Assembly (NCBI GenBank): GCA_002840975.1
Contig: PHDN01000004.1
Span: 1 to 64,000, forward strand
DNA length: 64,000 nt
DNA from: Bacteroidetes bacterium HGW-Bacteroidetes-16
GTDB lineage: Bacteria > Bacteroidota > Bacteroidia > Bacteroidales > F082
Direction of reading: 5' to 3'
The position numbers and the translations under genes were made by a program. Shown piece after piece: positions 16,559-25,175 of the stretch. Under the pieces are notes generated by a model. It made no database searches, was not told the DNA's origin, and saw only the letters and a program-made list of their open reading frames with translations. Position 1 is the stretch's first letter, and each line of letters begins with the position of its first letter.

Positions 16559-18628
16559 ATGAAAAAAAATTTACAAAAGGCAACCGGGATGGTGCTATTG
16601 ATGATGGTGGTGGGGAGTGCCTGGGGGCAGATAATCAGCCAGTATGTGGAAACTAATTCAGGTACTACTCCAAAGGGAATAGAGATATGGAATAATACTG
16701 CTTCCACATTGGATTTTTCAACAAATAATTTAATTATTCAACAAGGTACCAATGGAGGTGCATTAGCTGATATCGGATCAACTACCATAGCTACAGGTAC
16801 ATTAATTCCAGGTGCTGTTCTTGTGATTGGGACGAGTGACATCGGAATTTATTTGACGGATCAAGATCTTACGTCTATAACTTTTAAAAGTTATGGGTTT
16901 AGTTTTAATGGAAATGATGCTCTAGCTGTAAAATATGGTGGTTCAATCACCGATGTTTTTGGCACTCCCACTGTTGATCCTGTAAGTGCATGGACAGGAG
17001 GTGGTGTGAGTACAGCCAATCAAAATATTTCCTTAAATTCAGGAATAACCACTGGTGATCTCGATGGATGGACAGATCCAAGTACAAGATTCCAGACTTT
17101 TTCTACAAATCCTTCAGGAAGTGGCGGACTTGTTGGGTTTGGACTTCCTCCGGGCACATCCGGTTTCTGGAAACCAAATGCTGCAACGACAAACTGGGCA
17201 ACAGGTTCTAACTGGGATGATAGTAATGTACCTACAATTGCCACAAATGTACTCCTTCCCTCCGGAGCTTCAAATTATCCCACGATAACAGCTCCGGCTA
17301 ATTGTAATGATATCACCATCGAAGATGGAGCCTCTCTAATCGGAGCTGAAAATCTTACAGTAAGCGGAGCAGCTACTATGCAACGATCTATTCCTGCCTA
17401 TACTACCAGTGCTGATGGCTGGCATCTTCTGTCCTCTCCCGTGAACAACATGGCCATAGCAGGTTCCGATTTTGAGCCAGGGACAGTATCTCCAAACCTG
17501 GATGACTTCTATGCTTTTAGTGAATCAACCTATGAATGGTTAAATTATAAAGTTGGAGCCAACAATATCACAAATTTTGTAAATGGAACCGGATACCTTG
17601 TTTCGTACGAAACAACTTCCACCAAAGATTTTACAGGGACCTTGAATACTGAGGATGTTCCCTTTACAAATCTTTCTAAAACAGCCGGAAAAGGCAATGG
17701 CTGGCATTTGTTGGGGAATCCATTTCAATCAGCTTTGCATTGGACCAATAGCGTAATTACTTGGAACCCAACTGCAATAGGAACGGGAGCCAAGATCTTG
17801 AATTCAGGCGGTAGTTATACCGATGTTACCTATGATGGTGCCAACCAATTTATTCCTCCAAATCAGGGCTTCTTTGTTCAGGCAACTGATGCCACAAACA
17901 GCATCACTATACCATTAGATGAGCGAACACATAACTCAACCGATTTTTATAAATCACCTGTTCAAAATTCACTTACTTTGAAAGCTTCCGATGGTGAATT
18001 TTATGTTGAAACCTGGATACAGATGATGGAAGGTGCTACGACAGATTTTGATGAGCAATATGATGTGAATTTCTTAGGTGGTATGTACCAGGCACCTTAC
18101 TTCTATTCAATTATTTCGGGGGAAGGTCATCTTTCCACCAACCGCATTGCCCCGGTTAATGAACAAACCACCGTGCCATTGGCTTTTAAAGCCTTTCTCA
18201 ACAGGGAATACACAATAACTGCCAGCAATGCCAGCACATTTGGGGATGAAATAGATGTGATTCTGGAAGATACACAGGAAAATATTCAAATCGATTTAAA
18301 AGATACACTTGAATACACTTTTATGGCTACTGCCGATGAACTTACAGAACGCTTTGTAGTTCATTTTTTCAATGTTACCGGTATCTCCGAAACCACGCAT
18401 CCCGAAAGTGTACGAATCTATAGCTATGGCAACCGGGTTTATCTGCGTAGCGAGCTAAATACTTATGGAGATGTCACTGTTTATAACATGCTGGCGCAGA
18501 AGGTTTACAATTCTCCAGTTGAGCTCAGTGGTCTGCAATCATTTAGCGTGAATCTGAATAAAGGCTGGTTTGTAGTACAAGTTGTTACTACACAAGGCGT
18601 TAAAAGTAAAAAAGTCTTCATCAACTAA
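16559..18628 (+). CDS. T9SS-secreted protein with lamin-tail-like N terminus
   Basis: This 689-aa exported protein has a signal peptide (ends near SAWGQ). Residues 22-190 form a lamin-tail-like beta domain (ISQYVETNSGTTPKGIEIWNN, then GDALAVKYGG-like motifs). The central region has GWHLLSSPVNNMAI and GWHLLGNPFQSALHW repeats, common in Bacteroidetes surface proteins. The last about 75 residues (VRIYSYGNRVYLRSELNTYGDVTVYNMLAQKVY, then KKVFIN) are a type A T9SS sorting domain, so the protein should be exported through the outer membrane and attached or released. The function is unknown. The small tail-anchored protein gene follows 21 bp downstream. Confidence 0.88.
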   Translation: MKKNLQKATGMVLLMMVVGSAWGQIISQYVETNSGTTPKGIEIWNNTASTLDFSTNNLIIQQGTNGGALADIGSTTIATGTLIPGAVLVIGTSDIGIYLTDQDLTSITFKSYGFSFNGNDALAVKYGGSITDVFGTPTVDPVSAWTGGGVSTANQNISLNSGITTGDLDGWTDPSTRFQTFSTNPSGSGGLVGFGLPPGTSGFWKPNAATTNWATGSNWDDSNVPTIATNVLLPSGASNYPTITAPANCNDITIEDGASLIGAENLTVSGAATMQRSIPAYTTSADGWHLLSSPVNNMAIAGSDFEPGTVSPNLDDFYAFSESTYEWLNYKVGANNITNFVNGTGYLVSYETTSTKDFTGTLNTEDVPFTNLSKTAGKGNGWHLLGNPFQSALHWTNSVITWNPTAIGTGAKILNSGGSYTDVTYDGANQFIPPNQGFFVQATDATNSITIPLDERTHNSTDFYKSPVQNSLTLKASDGEFYVETWIQMMEGATTDFDEQYDVNFLGGMYQAPYFYSIISGEGHLSTNRIAPVNEQTTVPLAFKAFLNREYTITASNASTFGDEIDVILEDTQENIQIDLKDTLEYTFMATADELTERFVVHFFNVTGISETTHPESVRIYSYGNRVYLRSELNTYGDVTVYNMLAQKVYNSPVELSGLQSFSVNLNKGWFVVQVVTTQGVKSKKVFIN

Positions 18629-18649
18629 TCACCTCAAAAATTTAGAACC

Positions 18650-18880
18650 ATGAAAAAGATATTTATCCAACTGATGATCATCGTTAGTTTCACCCTCACC
18701 AGTACATTCTTACCGGCTCAGGATCCACCACCACCACCATCCGACCATGGAGGATCGGGCAACGCACCTGCCGACAATGGCGCCCCCATTAGTGGCGGCC
18801 TGTTTATTTTGCTGGGCCTGGGCGCGGCCTATGGCGGAAAAAAACTCTACGACCTAAGGAAAGAATCCATTGAGGAGTAA
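18650..18880 (+). CDS. Small exported protein with Pro-rich linker and C-terminal membrane tail
   Basis: This 76-aa protein has a signal peptide ending near LPAQ, then the short linker DPPPPPSDHGGSGNAPADNG. A C-terminal tail follows: APISGGLFILLGLGAAYGGKK then LYDLRKE. A Pro-Ile-x-Gly-Gly motif, one transmembrane helix and a basic end are the layout of C-terminal sorting-like tails seen on small Bacteroidetes proteins (the PID-CTERM type, recalled from memory). No processing enzyme is in the window. It lies 21 bp behind a T9SS cargo gene, a common pairing that suggests a surface-anchoring role (inference). Confidence 0.75.
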   Translation: MKKIFIQLMIIVSFTLTSTFLPAQDPPPPPSDHGGSGNAPADNGAPISGGLFILLGLGAAYGGKKLYDLRKESIEE

Positions 18881-18899
18881 GGGTTTATGACCTTTTTAC

Positions 18900-18938
18900 A
18901 AAGCGGGAATTTGTCTTCGGACATGTTTCCGCTTTTTC
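18900..18938 (+). terminator. Terminator after the small tail-anchored protein gene
   Basis: AAAGCGGGAA and TTTCCGCTTT form a stem with one mismatch or bulge, followed by TTTCTTTT. Confidence 0.55.
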
Positions 18939-18957
18939 TTTTGGCATCGGGGGTTCC

Positions 18958-18991
18958 CAACCTTTCAGGTTTTTACCAACCTGAAAGGTTG
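18958..18991. repeat. Perfect 14-bp-arm palindrome
   Basis: CAACCTTTCAGGTT, a 6-bp loop, then AACCTGAAAGGTTG. A diverged relative (AACTTTTCAGGTTGG ... CCTGAATGGTTG) lies at about 19080-19115. It looks like a dispersed intergenic repeat before the dipeptidase gene. Confidence 0.65.
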
Positions 18992-19141
18992 AATACTGCA
19001 CCCAAAAACCAAACCTCATCAAAACAAAAAATCGTAACTTTGGCCTCCGGTATCCCGTATTCCGGTATAAGAAAGTTCCCAACTTTTCAGGTTGGAAAAA
19101 TCCTGAATGGTTGAATAAAAAATAATTATAAATCATTGATT

Positions 19142-20746
19142 ATGACCATAAAAAATTCTCTATCCACCACCTTTTTGCTGCTTTTTGTATGTTTTATTGC
19201 CCAGGCCCAAACCGCCGACAAAAGCGATTGGGTCGGCGGGGTGCCCGATGCCTGTACCTCTATCACAGTTGGTATAAAAGCCAGTTTCGATGGCTCGGTG
19301 ATAACCTCCCATACCGACGACAGCCACCGTACCCGCAGCTGGATCGATATTGTGCCCGATAAAACCCACAAACCGGGCGAGGTAGTCAATATGTACAAAA
19401 GGGTACCCAATGATTCACTGGCCATGCCGGCCTATGGCCATCAACTGATTGGCAGCATTCCACAGGTAAGCGAAACCTATGGTTATATCAACACGGCTTA
19501 TCCCAGCTTAAACACCAAACAACTGGGGATTGGCGAATCCACTTTTGGCGGGCGTGAAGAACTTCAAAGCGATTCTGGACTGATCGATTGTCAGCGTTTG
19601 TGTTTGCTGATGCTTGAACGCGAAAGCACTGCACGCGGCGCCATAAAACTGGCCGGGGAATTGCTAAAGCAATATGGATGGAACGACTATGGTGAAGCGC
19701 TCACCATCGCCGACAAAAACGAAGTATGGCATTTTGAAGTGGTTGGCCCGGGAAAAGGTAAAACAGGAGCTATATGGGTTGCTCAGCGTGTCCCAGATGA
19801 TCATGTCTCAATCAATGCCAATGCCAGTACCATCAAAGAAGTTGACCTAAGCAATCCGGATGAGTTTATGGCTTCTGACAATATTTTTACCATTGCAAAG
19901 GAAAATGGCTGGTGGAACCCCGACAAAGAGGTGTTCAGGTTTTGCTATGCCTATGCGCCCGAAAGCCGTACCTCGCTGGCTTCCCGCCGAAGGGAATGGC
20001 GTGTTTTCGACTTGCTGGCCCCTTCGTTAAAATTAGATCCCAACCAAAGCGATTATCCCTTTTCGGTTAAACCGGATACCTTGGTCACCCTCGAGAAAAT
20101 CATGAACGTTTTTAAGGATTATTACGAAGGCACTCCCTTTGACATGACCAACAACCTGACTGTAACCGACGAAAAGGGAAAAACCATCATTTCTCCTTTG
20201 GCCAGTCCTCACATGCCTTATGATGCAAACAAACTTTTTAAAATCAATGGAGGCTGGGGATGGCTTGGCGAGCGTACCATTGCCCGATGGTACACCATGT
20301 ATGCTACAATTATTCAGTTGCGTGGCTGGTTGCCGGATGAAATCGGTGGTGTGGAATGGCTGGCTATGGACAATGTGGCCACTTCCATTTATGTGCCCAT
20401 TTATGGCTCTGTAACGGATTTGCCCGTTCAGTACAAAACTCCCGGCAGGGTGAATGGATATACCATGAATTCAGCCTGGTGGATTTTTAACCGGCTGGGA
20501 ACACTGGCTTCGCAGCGCTGGGGTGATATGCGCCACGATGTGGATGCCGTTTGGAATCCCATGCAGTTGCAACTGATTCAAAATCAGAAAAAGGTGGATG
20601 AAGAGGCCTTGAAGTTATATGAGAAGAGTCCGGAAAAAGCCATCCTCTTTTTAACGGGGTATTCTAACGAACAAGGAACCAAAGTGATGGATAAAGCCAT
20701 TCAACTGGGCGACTTTCTATGGACTAAATATGACGAAAAATTTTAG
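19142..20746 (+). CDS. C69-family dipeptidase (U34), exported
   Basis: This 534-aa N-terminal-nucleophile peptidase has a signal sequence (about residues 1-24) and a short propeptide. CTSITVGIKASFDGSVITSHTDDS then begins the mature enzyme, the Cys being the expected catalytic nucleophile of PepD/C69 dipeptidases. HFEVVGPGKGKTGAIWVAQRVPDDHVSINAN and the C-terminal WGDMRHDVDAVW are also family-typical. It probably cleaves dipeptides in the periplasm. The first ATG (19142) was chosen over a TTG two codons upstream. Confidence 0.92.
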   Translation: MTIKNSLSTTFLLLFVCFIAQAQTADKSDWVGGVPDACTSITVGIKASFDGSVITSHTDDSHRTRSWIDIVPDKTHKPGEVVNMYKRVPNDSLAMPAYGHQLIGSIPQVSETYGYINTAYPSLNTKQLGIGESTFGGREELQSDSGLIDCQRLCLLMLERESTARGAIKLAGELLKQYGWNDYGEALTIADKNEVWHFEVVGPGKGKTGAIWVAQRVPDDHVSINANASTIKEVDLSNPDEFMASDNIFTIAKENGWWNPDKEVFRFCYAYAPESRTSLASRRREWRVFDLLAPSLKLDPNQSDYPFSVKPDTLVTLEKIMNVFKDYYEGTPFDMTNNLTVTDEKGKTIISPLASPHMPYDANKLFKINGGWGWLGERTIARWYTMYATIIQLRGWLPDEIGGVEWLAMDNVATSIYVPIYGSVTDLPVQYKTPGRVNGYTMNSAWWIFNRLGTLASQRWGDMRHDVDAVWNPMQLQLIQNQKKVDEEALKLYEKSPEKAILFLTGYSNEQGTKVMDKAIQLGDFLWTKYDEKF

Positions 20747-20816
20747 GCGTGAAATAAACTCCGGGGATCCTTTTGTACACAAGAAGCCCAAATACACATG
20801 AACCTAGATCACGAAT

Positions 20817-20833
20817 TGGTTCAATGTGAACCA
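20817..20833. repeat. Small palindrome between convergent genes
   Basis: TGGTTCA ATG TGAACCA lies in the gap between the dipeptidase and the minus-strand glycosyltransferase. It has no T run, so terminator function is unclear. Confidence 0.4.
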
Positions 20834-20904
20834 CCCCCCGGAAACCAGGTGCTTTGGTATCGATCAAAATCCATGGAGTTAATAATTAGAGGAATGTAGT
20901 ATCT

Positions 20905-21666
20905 TTAACTTTTCTCCAGCCTCCACAATTTCTTCAGCTTACTATATTTTAAATAAGTGGCTTTTGCCGAAAGGAGGCAGATTTTAAGACCTGCCTCACC
21001 ATCAAGGAACCCTAAATTTAAAAAATAGTCGCGCATAAACTTGGCTAATGGGCTGAACCATTGCTTTATAAAGGTCGGTTTCTTCCCTGCTTCATAGTAT
21101 GCACGGGCTGCGATATCCGTAAACCGATCTATCTGTCGATGATGATCACTTTCGGTATGGTATGAGTAATGTAACAAATCACCTTCCAGATGACTGAAAG
21201 TGGAACCTTTTTCCATGATAAACCGATCATGTGGATTGATGCCTCCCCAAAGACCCTTTGTCCGGTTAAAAAGCCGTAGTTTGACGTCAGGATACCATCC
21301 GCAGTGTTTGATCCATTTCCCACAATAGTTGGTGTACCGGTTCATGGCAAAACCATCTGCATCGAAGTGTTTCTTTGCTTCCGAAATGCTGTGTTTTAAT
21401 GTGTCCGAAAGGGCTTCGTCGGCATCGAGAGAAAGTATGTGATTGTGGGTAGCGAGCCTGGTGGCATAGTTTTTTTGCCCGATATAGCCTTCAAACGGGT
21501 GTTCTACAAACCGCACTCCGTATTGTTGACAGATTTCTTTGGTCCGGTCGGTGGAAATGGAGTCGACAACGAGTATTTCATCGGCCACAGATGCAACTGA
21601 ATCGAGACACCTGGCAATATTGCGCTCTTCATTTAGAGTAATGATAACCACTGAGAGTTTGATCAT
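20905..21666 (-). CDS. Glycosyltransferase family 2, WaaE/KdtX-like
   Basis: This 253-aa enzyme has the pattern of LPS-core beta-glucosyltransferases. It starts with LSVVIITLNEERNIARCLDSV and continues EILVVDSISTDRT, YGVRFVEHPFEGYIGQKNYA and LSLDADE (the metal-binding D-D-E). The C terminus has a hydrophobic stretch (MRDYFLNLGFLDGEAGL) typical of the WaaE group. The start at 21666 was chosen because it opens the conserved N terminus; the frame is open much further upstream but without similarity. A TATCTTTG box lies 17 bp upstream. Confidence 0.9.
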   Translation of the reverse strand: MIKLSVVIITLNEERNIARCLDSVASVADEILVVDSISTDRTKEICQQYGVRFVEHPFEGYIGQKNYATRLATHNHILSLDADEALSDTLKHSISEAKKHFDADGFAMNRYTNYCGKWIKHCGWYPDVKLRLFNRTKGLWGGINPHDRFIMEKGSTFSHLEGDLLHYSYHTESDHHRQIDRFTDIAARAYYEAGKKPTFIKQWFSPLAKFMRDYFLNLGFLDGEAGLKICLLSAKATYLKYSKLKKLWRLEKS

Positions 21667-21682
21667 GGTCTGCGATTTGGAG

Positions 21683-21690
21683 CAAAGATA
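21683..21690 (-). promoter_or_regulatory. Promoter -7 box of the WaaE-like gene
   Basis: The minus strand reads TATCTTTG, 16 bp upstream of the start codon, implying a very short leader. Confidence 0.5.
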
Positions 21691-21706
21691 AAAGAATGGA
21701 ACAAAA

Positions 21707-22501
21707 CTAATTTCTAAATTCAAAGTCATCCCAATCGGGTGCGACATTAAATTTTTCACGAAAACGCACCAGTTCATCCTTTGATAATAAAACCGAAACG
21801 GCTGTTTCCCTGTTTTCATCCCCTTGTGCCAGAACCTTTCCTTTTGCATCGAGCACCATGGTAAATCCGTTATAATCAAAACCCAGGTCATCATTTCCAA
21901 CCCGGTTGACTCCAATTACATAGGCCAGATTTTCGATGGCCCGTGCGATCAGCAATTGTCGCCATGGATAACTTCTCACCGATGGCCAGTTCGCCAGGTA
22001 CAAAGCCAGGTCGTATTCAAACTCTTGGTTGAGGTAACGGTTTTTACTCCATACCGGGAAACGCAGGTCGTAACAGATCATCGGCTTGATTTTCCATCCG
22101 TTTAGTTCCACAATAAGTTGCCGGTCGCCGGACTGTATCCGCTTGTCTTCGCCTCCCATTGAAAACACATGGCGTTTTTCGTAAAGCCGGTAATCTCCAT
22201 CGGGTGACATCCAAACAAGGGTATTGGCATAACCGGAGTCATTTTCAAGCAACAACGTTCCGGCCACAACGGCACCGGACGTTACCGCCATGTTTTTCAT
22301 CCAGTTCATGGTGGTGCCGGCCGTAGTCTCTGCAAAAATTTTAGGATTTACCGGAAAGCCTGTGGTAAAAGTTTCGGGTAGCAGTATCAGGTGATGTTCA
22401 TCAAGGTGTTTTTCAATTAACTTTCGAAATGCCTGCCGGTTGGCTTCCGGATTTTCCCAGATGAGGTTGGCCTGTAATGCCAGTATTTTTAAATCCTGCA
22501 T
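21707..22501 (-). CDS. Omega-amidase, nitrilase superfamily (YafV/Nit2-like)
   Basis: This 264-aa C-N hydrolase has the Glu-Lys-Cys triad visible: Glu in LLPETFTTGF (about residue 42), Lys in YEKRHVFSMGGED and Cys in MICYDLRFP. It would convert 2-oxoglutaramate to 2-oxoglutarate, or 2-oxosuccinamate to oxaloacetate. The ATG overlaps the end of the upstream transaminase gene by 13 bp. This pairing fits the glutamine transaminase/omega-amidase pathway, in which methionine or aromatic 2-oxo acids are aminated with glutamine and the amidase pulls the reaction forward. Confidence 0.9.
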   Translation of the reverse strand: MQDLKILALQANLIWENPEANRQAFRKLIEKHLDEHHLILLPETFTTGFPVNPKIFAETTAGTTMNWMKNMAVTSGAVVAGTLLLENDSGYANTLVWMSPDGDYRLYEKRHVFSMGGEDKRIQSGDRQLIVELNGWKIKPMICYDLRFPVWSKNRYLNQEFEYDLALYLANWPSVRSYPWRQLLIARAIENLAYVIGVNRVGNDDLGFDYNGFTMVLDAKGKVLAQGDENRETAVSVLLSKDELVRFREKFNVAPDWDDFEFRN

Positions 22502-23646
22502 AGTATTTCTCCTGCCTTTTGAAGAGTCTCTTCGGTTTTAGCAAAACAGAACCTCAAGGTATGGTTATCTACTTTTTCACGATAAAATGGAGAAACGGGT
22601 ACTGCCGCCAGTTGATGCTCTTTCACCAGCCATTCGGCAAATTCCATTTCTTTTTTGTCGGAGATAGCACTGTAATCAAGTAATTGAAAATAAGTACCGT
22701 GGCAGCTCAAGGGCTTAAATTTAGAGCCTTTGATGGTGTTGAGAAAAAAATCGCGCTTTTGTTGGTAGAATTCGCCCAGATGGAGATAGTTCTTGGGGTT
22801 TTTCAAGAACTCGGATACGGCGTACTGAACAGGCGTATTGACGGCAAACACCATGAACTGATGTACTTTTCGCACCTCTTTTGTTAATTTTTCAGGAGCC
22901 AATATGAATCCCGTTTTCCATCCGGTGGCATGAAATGTTTTTCCAAATGAGCCAACAATCAGGCTTCGAGAAGCCAATTCCTGAAAAAGACAAACACTGT
23001 CGTGTTTTAGCCCGTCAAAAATCAAGTGTTCATACACTTCATCGCTCAGAATCACGATGTCTGTTCCATGGGTGAGCCGTTCCAGTCGCATTAAATCTTC
23101 TTTGGTGAGAATACTTCCTGTGGGATTGTGCGGTGAGTTGATGATGATCATGCGCGTACGGCTCGAAATCATTCGTGTCACCTCTTCCCAATTGATGCGG
23201 TAGTCGGGAAAATGAAGCTGTGAATGTTTTACCAAACCTCCATTGAGGGTGATAGCAGGAGCATAGCTGTCGTAGGCAGGTTCAAAAATAAGTACCTCAT
23301 CGCCTTTGTGTACCAGGGCTGTGATAATGGTATACAGGGCCTGGGTAGCACCTGCCGTGATGGTGATTTCTGTTTCCGGGTTGTAAACAGCAGCATAATT
23401 TTGCCTGAACAGTTTCGACAAGGCATCACGCAAAGGCTTGATACCGGGCATGGGCGCGTATTGATTGAGCCCTTTTTTCATGTAATGATTTACCAGCTCA
23501 ATCAATTGTTCGGAAACGGGAAAGTCCGGAAAACCCTGCGCTAAGTTTAGTGCTTTATGCTGTGTGGCCAATTGTGTCATGACCGCGAAGATTGAAGTAC
23601 CTGTTTGCGGTAATTTGGATGTGATATTGCCTTCGTACGCGTTCAT
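22489..23646 (-). CDS. Methionine/glutamine aminotransferase, class I/II PLP (YbdL-like)
   Basis: This 385-aa fold-type I aminotransferase has the PLP-binding Lys in SFGKTFHATGWKTGF. Other landmarks are NLAQGFPDFP, ITAGATQALYTII, INSPHNPTGS, LSDEVYEHLIFDG and the C-terminal Arg in NHTLRFCFAKTEETL. It is closest to E. coli YbdL (methionine aminotransferase) and to glutamine transaminase K. It overlaps the omega-amidase gene by 13 bp. A TATTTTTG box is upstream. Confidence 0.9.
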   Translation of the reverse strand: MNAYEGNITSKLPQTGTSIFAVMTQLATQHKALNLAQGFPDFPVSEQLIELVNHYMKKGLNQYAPMPGIKPLRDALSKLFRQNYAAVYNPETEITITAGATQALYTIITALVHKGDEVLIFEPAYDSYAPAITLNGGLVKHSQLHFPDYRINWEEVTRMISSRTRMIIINSPHNPTGSILTKEDLMRLERLTHGTDIVILSDEVYEHLIFDGLKHDSVCLFQELASRSLIVGSFGKTFHATGWKTGFILAPEKLTKEVRKVHQFMVFAVNTPVQYAVSEFLKNPKNYLHLGEFYQQKRDFFLNTIKGSKFKPLSCHGTYFQLLDYSAISDKKEMEFAEWLVKEHQLAAVPVSPFYREKVDNHTLRFCFAKTEETLQKAGEILCRI

Positions 23647-23668
23647 GGTTATTTTTTTCGGTGGGTTA

Positions 23669-23676
23669 CAAAAATA
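23669..23676 (-). promoter_or_regulatory. Promoter -7 box of the aminotransferase operon
   Basis: The minus strand reads TATTTTTG, 22 bp before the ATG. Confidence 0.45.
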
Positions 23677-23686
23677 AGGAAAAGTA

Positions 23687-25003
23687 TCATTGTTTGTCCA
23701 ATTGATTCAAATCATCCTGTTCTTTTTTGATTTTGGGTTTAATGAGCAACCTCAATGTTTGGTTATAACTGAAATAATTCCATATCCAATCCCACATGAT
23801 AAAAAACCGGTTTTTTACTCCTATAATCGACATTAGGTGAACTGCCGACCACAACACCCAGGCTACAAACCCATTGAAGTGCATGCCGGGTAAATCGGCC
23901 ACCGCCAGATTATGCCCAACGGTGGCGAGCGATCCTTTGTCTTTGTAAACGAATTTTTGCCATGATTGACCTGCCTTTTCGTTACGCAGGTTTTTGGCTA
24001 GATTTTTGGCTTGCTGAATGGCTACCTGAGCTACCTGGGCATGTCCTTTTGGCGTGGTTTCATTTTTCATCAAACAAACATCGCCAATGGCAAACAGGTC
24101 CGATGTTCCTAAAACTTTATTGAACTCATCCACCAATAACCTTCCGGCATAACCGAGACTTGAACCGGGTAATCCTTTCATGCTATTGGCCTTAACACCT
24201 GCGGCCCAAATCAAGGTATGGGTTCGATGGACACTTCCATCTTTCAGCAACACCTCTCCTTTTGAAGCATCAACCACCTGTGTGTTAAGTTTAACATCCA
24301 CATCAAGCCGATGGAGGTACTCGAGGGCACGGGCGCCAGATTTTTCTGACATCCCACTTAATAAGTTGCCAGCGGCTTCAAACAAATGGATCTTCATCAG
24401 GTTAAAGTCCAGCTCGGGATAATCTTTGGGCAGGATATTTTTTTTCATCTCAGCCAGCGCCCCTGCTAACTCAACTCCCGTGGGGCCACCGCCCACAATT
24501 ACCATGTTCAGGTAAGCAGCCATTTTCTCCTGATTGGTATGGTTAAGGGCCTTTTCGTAATTTTCGAGAATGGTGTTTCGGATCAGGATAGCATCCGACA
24601 CCGATTTCATCGTAAAAGCTTGTTTTTCAATATTAATATTACCAAAAAAATTGGTAGTGCCACCCGCGGCAATAACAAGGTAATCGTAATTGAGTTCGCC
24701 GATCGTGGTGGTAATCTCCTTTTTTTCGGGACGAATTTCCAATAGTTCGGCAATGCGAAAATGAAACCGCTCCTGTTTTTGAAACAAGATCCTTAAAGGG
24801 AATGAAATGGCACTGGGCTCAAGGCCGGCGGTGGCTACCTGATAAAACAAAGGCTGAAACTGATGGTAGTTGTTTTTGTCGATGATCACCACCTGGTATC
24901 CTGAATTGAAAAGACTTCTGGCGAGTTTTAAACCGGCAAATCCGGCACCGACAATGACAATACGCTTATATTGAGGTACCGGAATGTGGGCTATCCTGGT
25001 CAT
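23687..25003 (-). CDS. ndh: Type II NADH dehydrogenase (NDH-2)
   Basis: This 438-aa membrane-associated flavoprotein passes electrons from NADH to quinone without pumping protons. The FAD motif is IVIVGAGFAGLKLA. The quinone-site region is QPLFYQVATAGL. The NADH motif is MVIVGGGPTGVELAGALAE. AIGDVC and AQVAIQQAKNLAKNL are typical near the C-terminal FAD region. The C terminus is hydrophobic and ends in a basic/acidic tail that probably sits on the membrane. The ATG at 25003 was chosen; the frame is open 12 codons further upstream across the promoter. Confidence 0.92.
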   Translation of the reverse strand: MTRIAHIPVPQYKRIVIVGAGFAGLKLARSLFNSGYQVVIIDKNNYHQFQPLFYQVATAGLEPSAISFPLRILFQKQERFHFRIAELLEIRPEKKEITTTIGELNYDYLVIAAGGTTNFFGNINIEKQAFTMKSVSDAILIRNTILENYEKALNHTNQEKMAAYLNMVIVGGGPTGVELAGALAEMKKNILPKDYPELDFNLMKIHLFEAAGNLLSGMSEKSGARALEYLHRLDVDVKLNTQVVDASKGEVLLKDGSVHRTHTLIWAAGVKANSMKGLPGSSLGYAGRLLVDEFNKVLGTSDLFAIGDVCLMKNETTPKGHAQVAQVAIQQAKNLAKNLRNEKAGQSWQKFVYKDKGSLATVGHNLAVADLPGMHFNGFVAWVLWSAVHLMSIIGVKNRFFIMWDWIWNYFSYNQTLRLLIKPKIKKEQDDLNQLDKQ

Positions 25004-25024
25004 AGTATATTTTTTTAGTGGCGT

Positions 25025-25056
25025 CAAAATTACACGCAATCCATTGCGCTTGTCAA
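25025..25056 (-). promoter_or_regulatory. Promoter of ndh
   Basis: On the minus strand a -33 TTG (25054-25056) and the -7 box TAATTTTG (25025-25032) are 21 bp apart. Confidence 0.5.
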
Positions 25057-25128
25057 TAATGAGTCAATTAATAACAAGATTTAACGATATATTTCTGCCG
25101 TTAAAGGGGCTGAATCACATGAGTTTCT

Positions 25129-25136
25129 TATTTTTG
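25129..25136 (+). promoter_or_regulatory. Promoter -7 box of pgk
   Basis: TATTTTTG matches TAnnTTTG, 39 bp before the pgk ATG. No clear -33 TTG is seen. Confidence 0.4.
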
Positions 25137-25175
25137 TGAAAAGTTCTCCCGATCACTAATACTTAAACCTGAATC

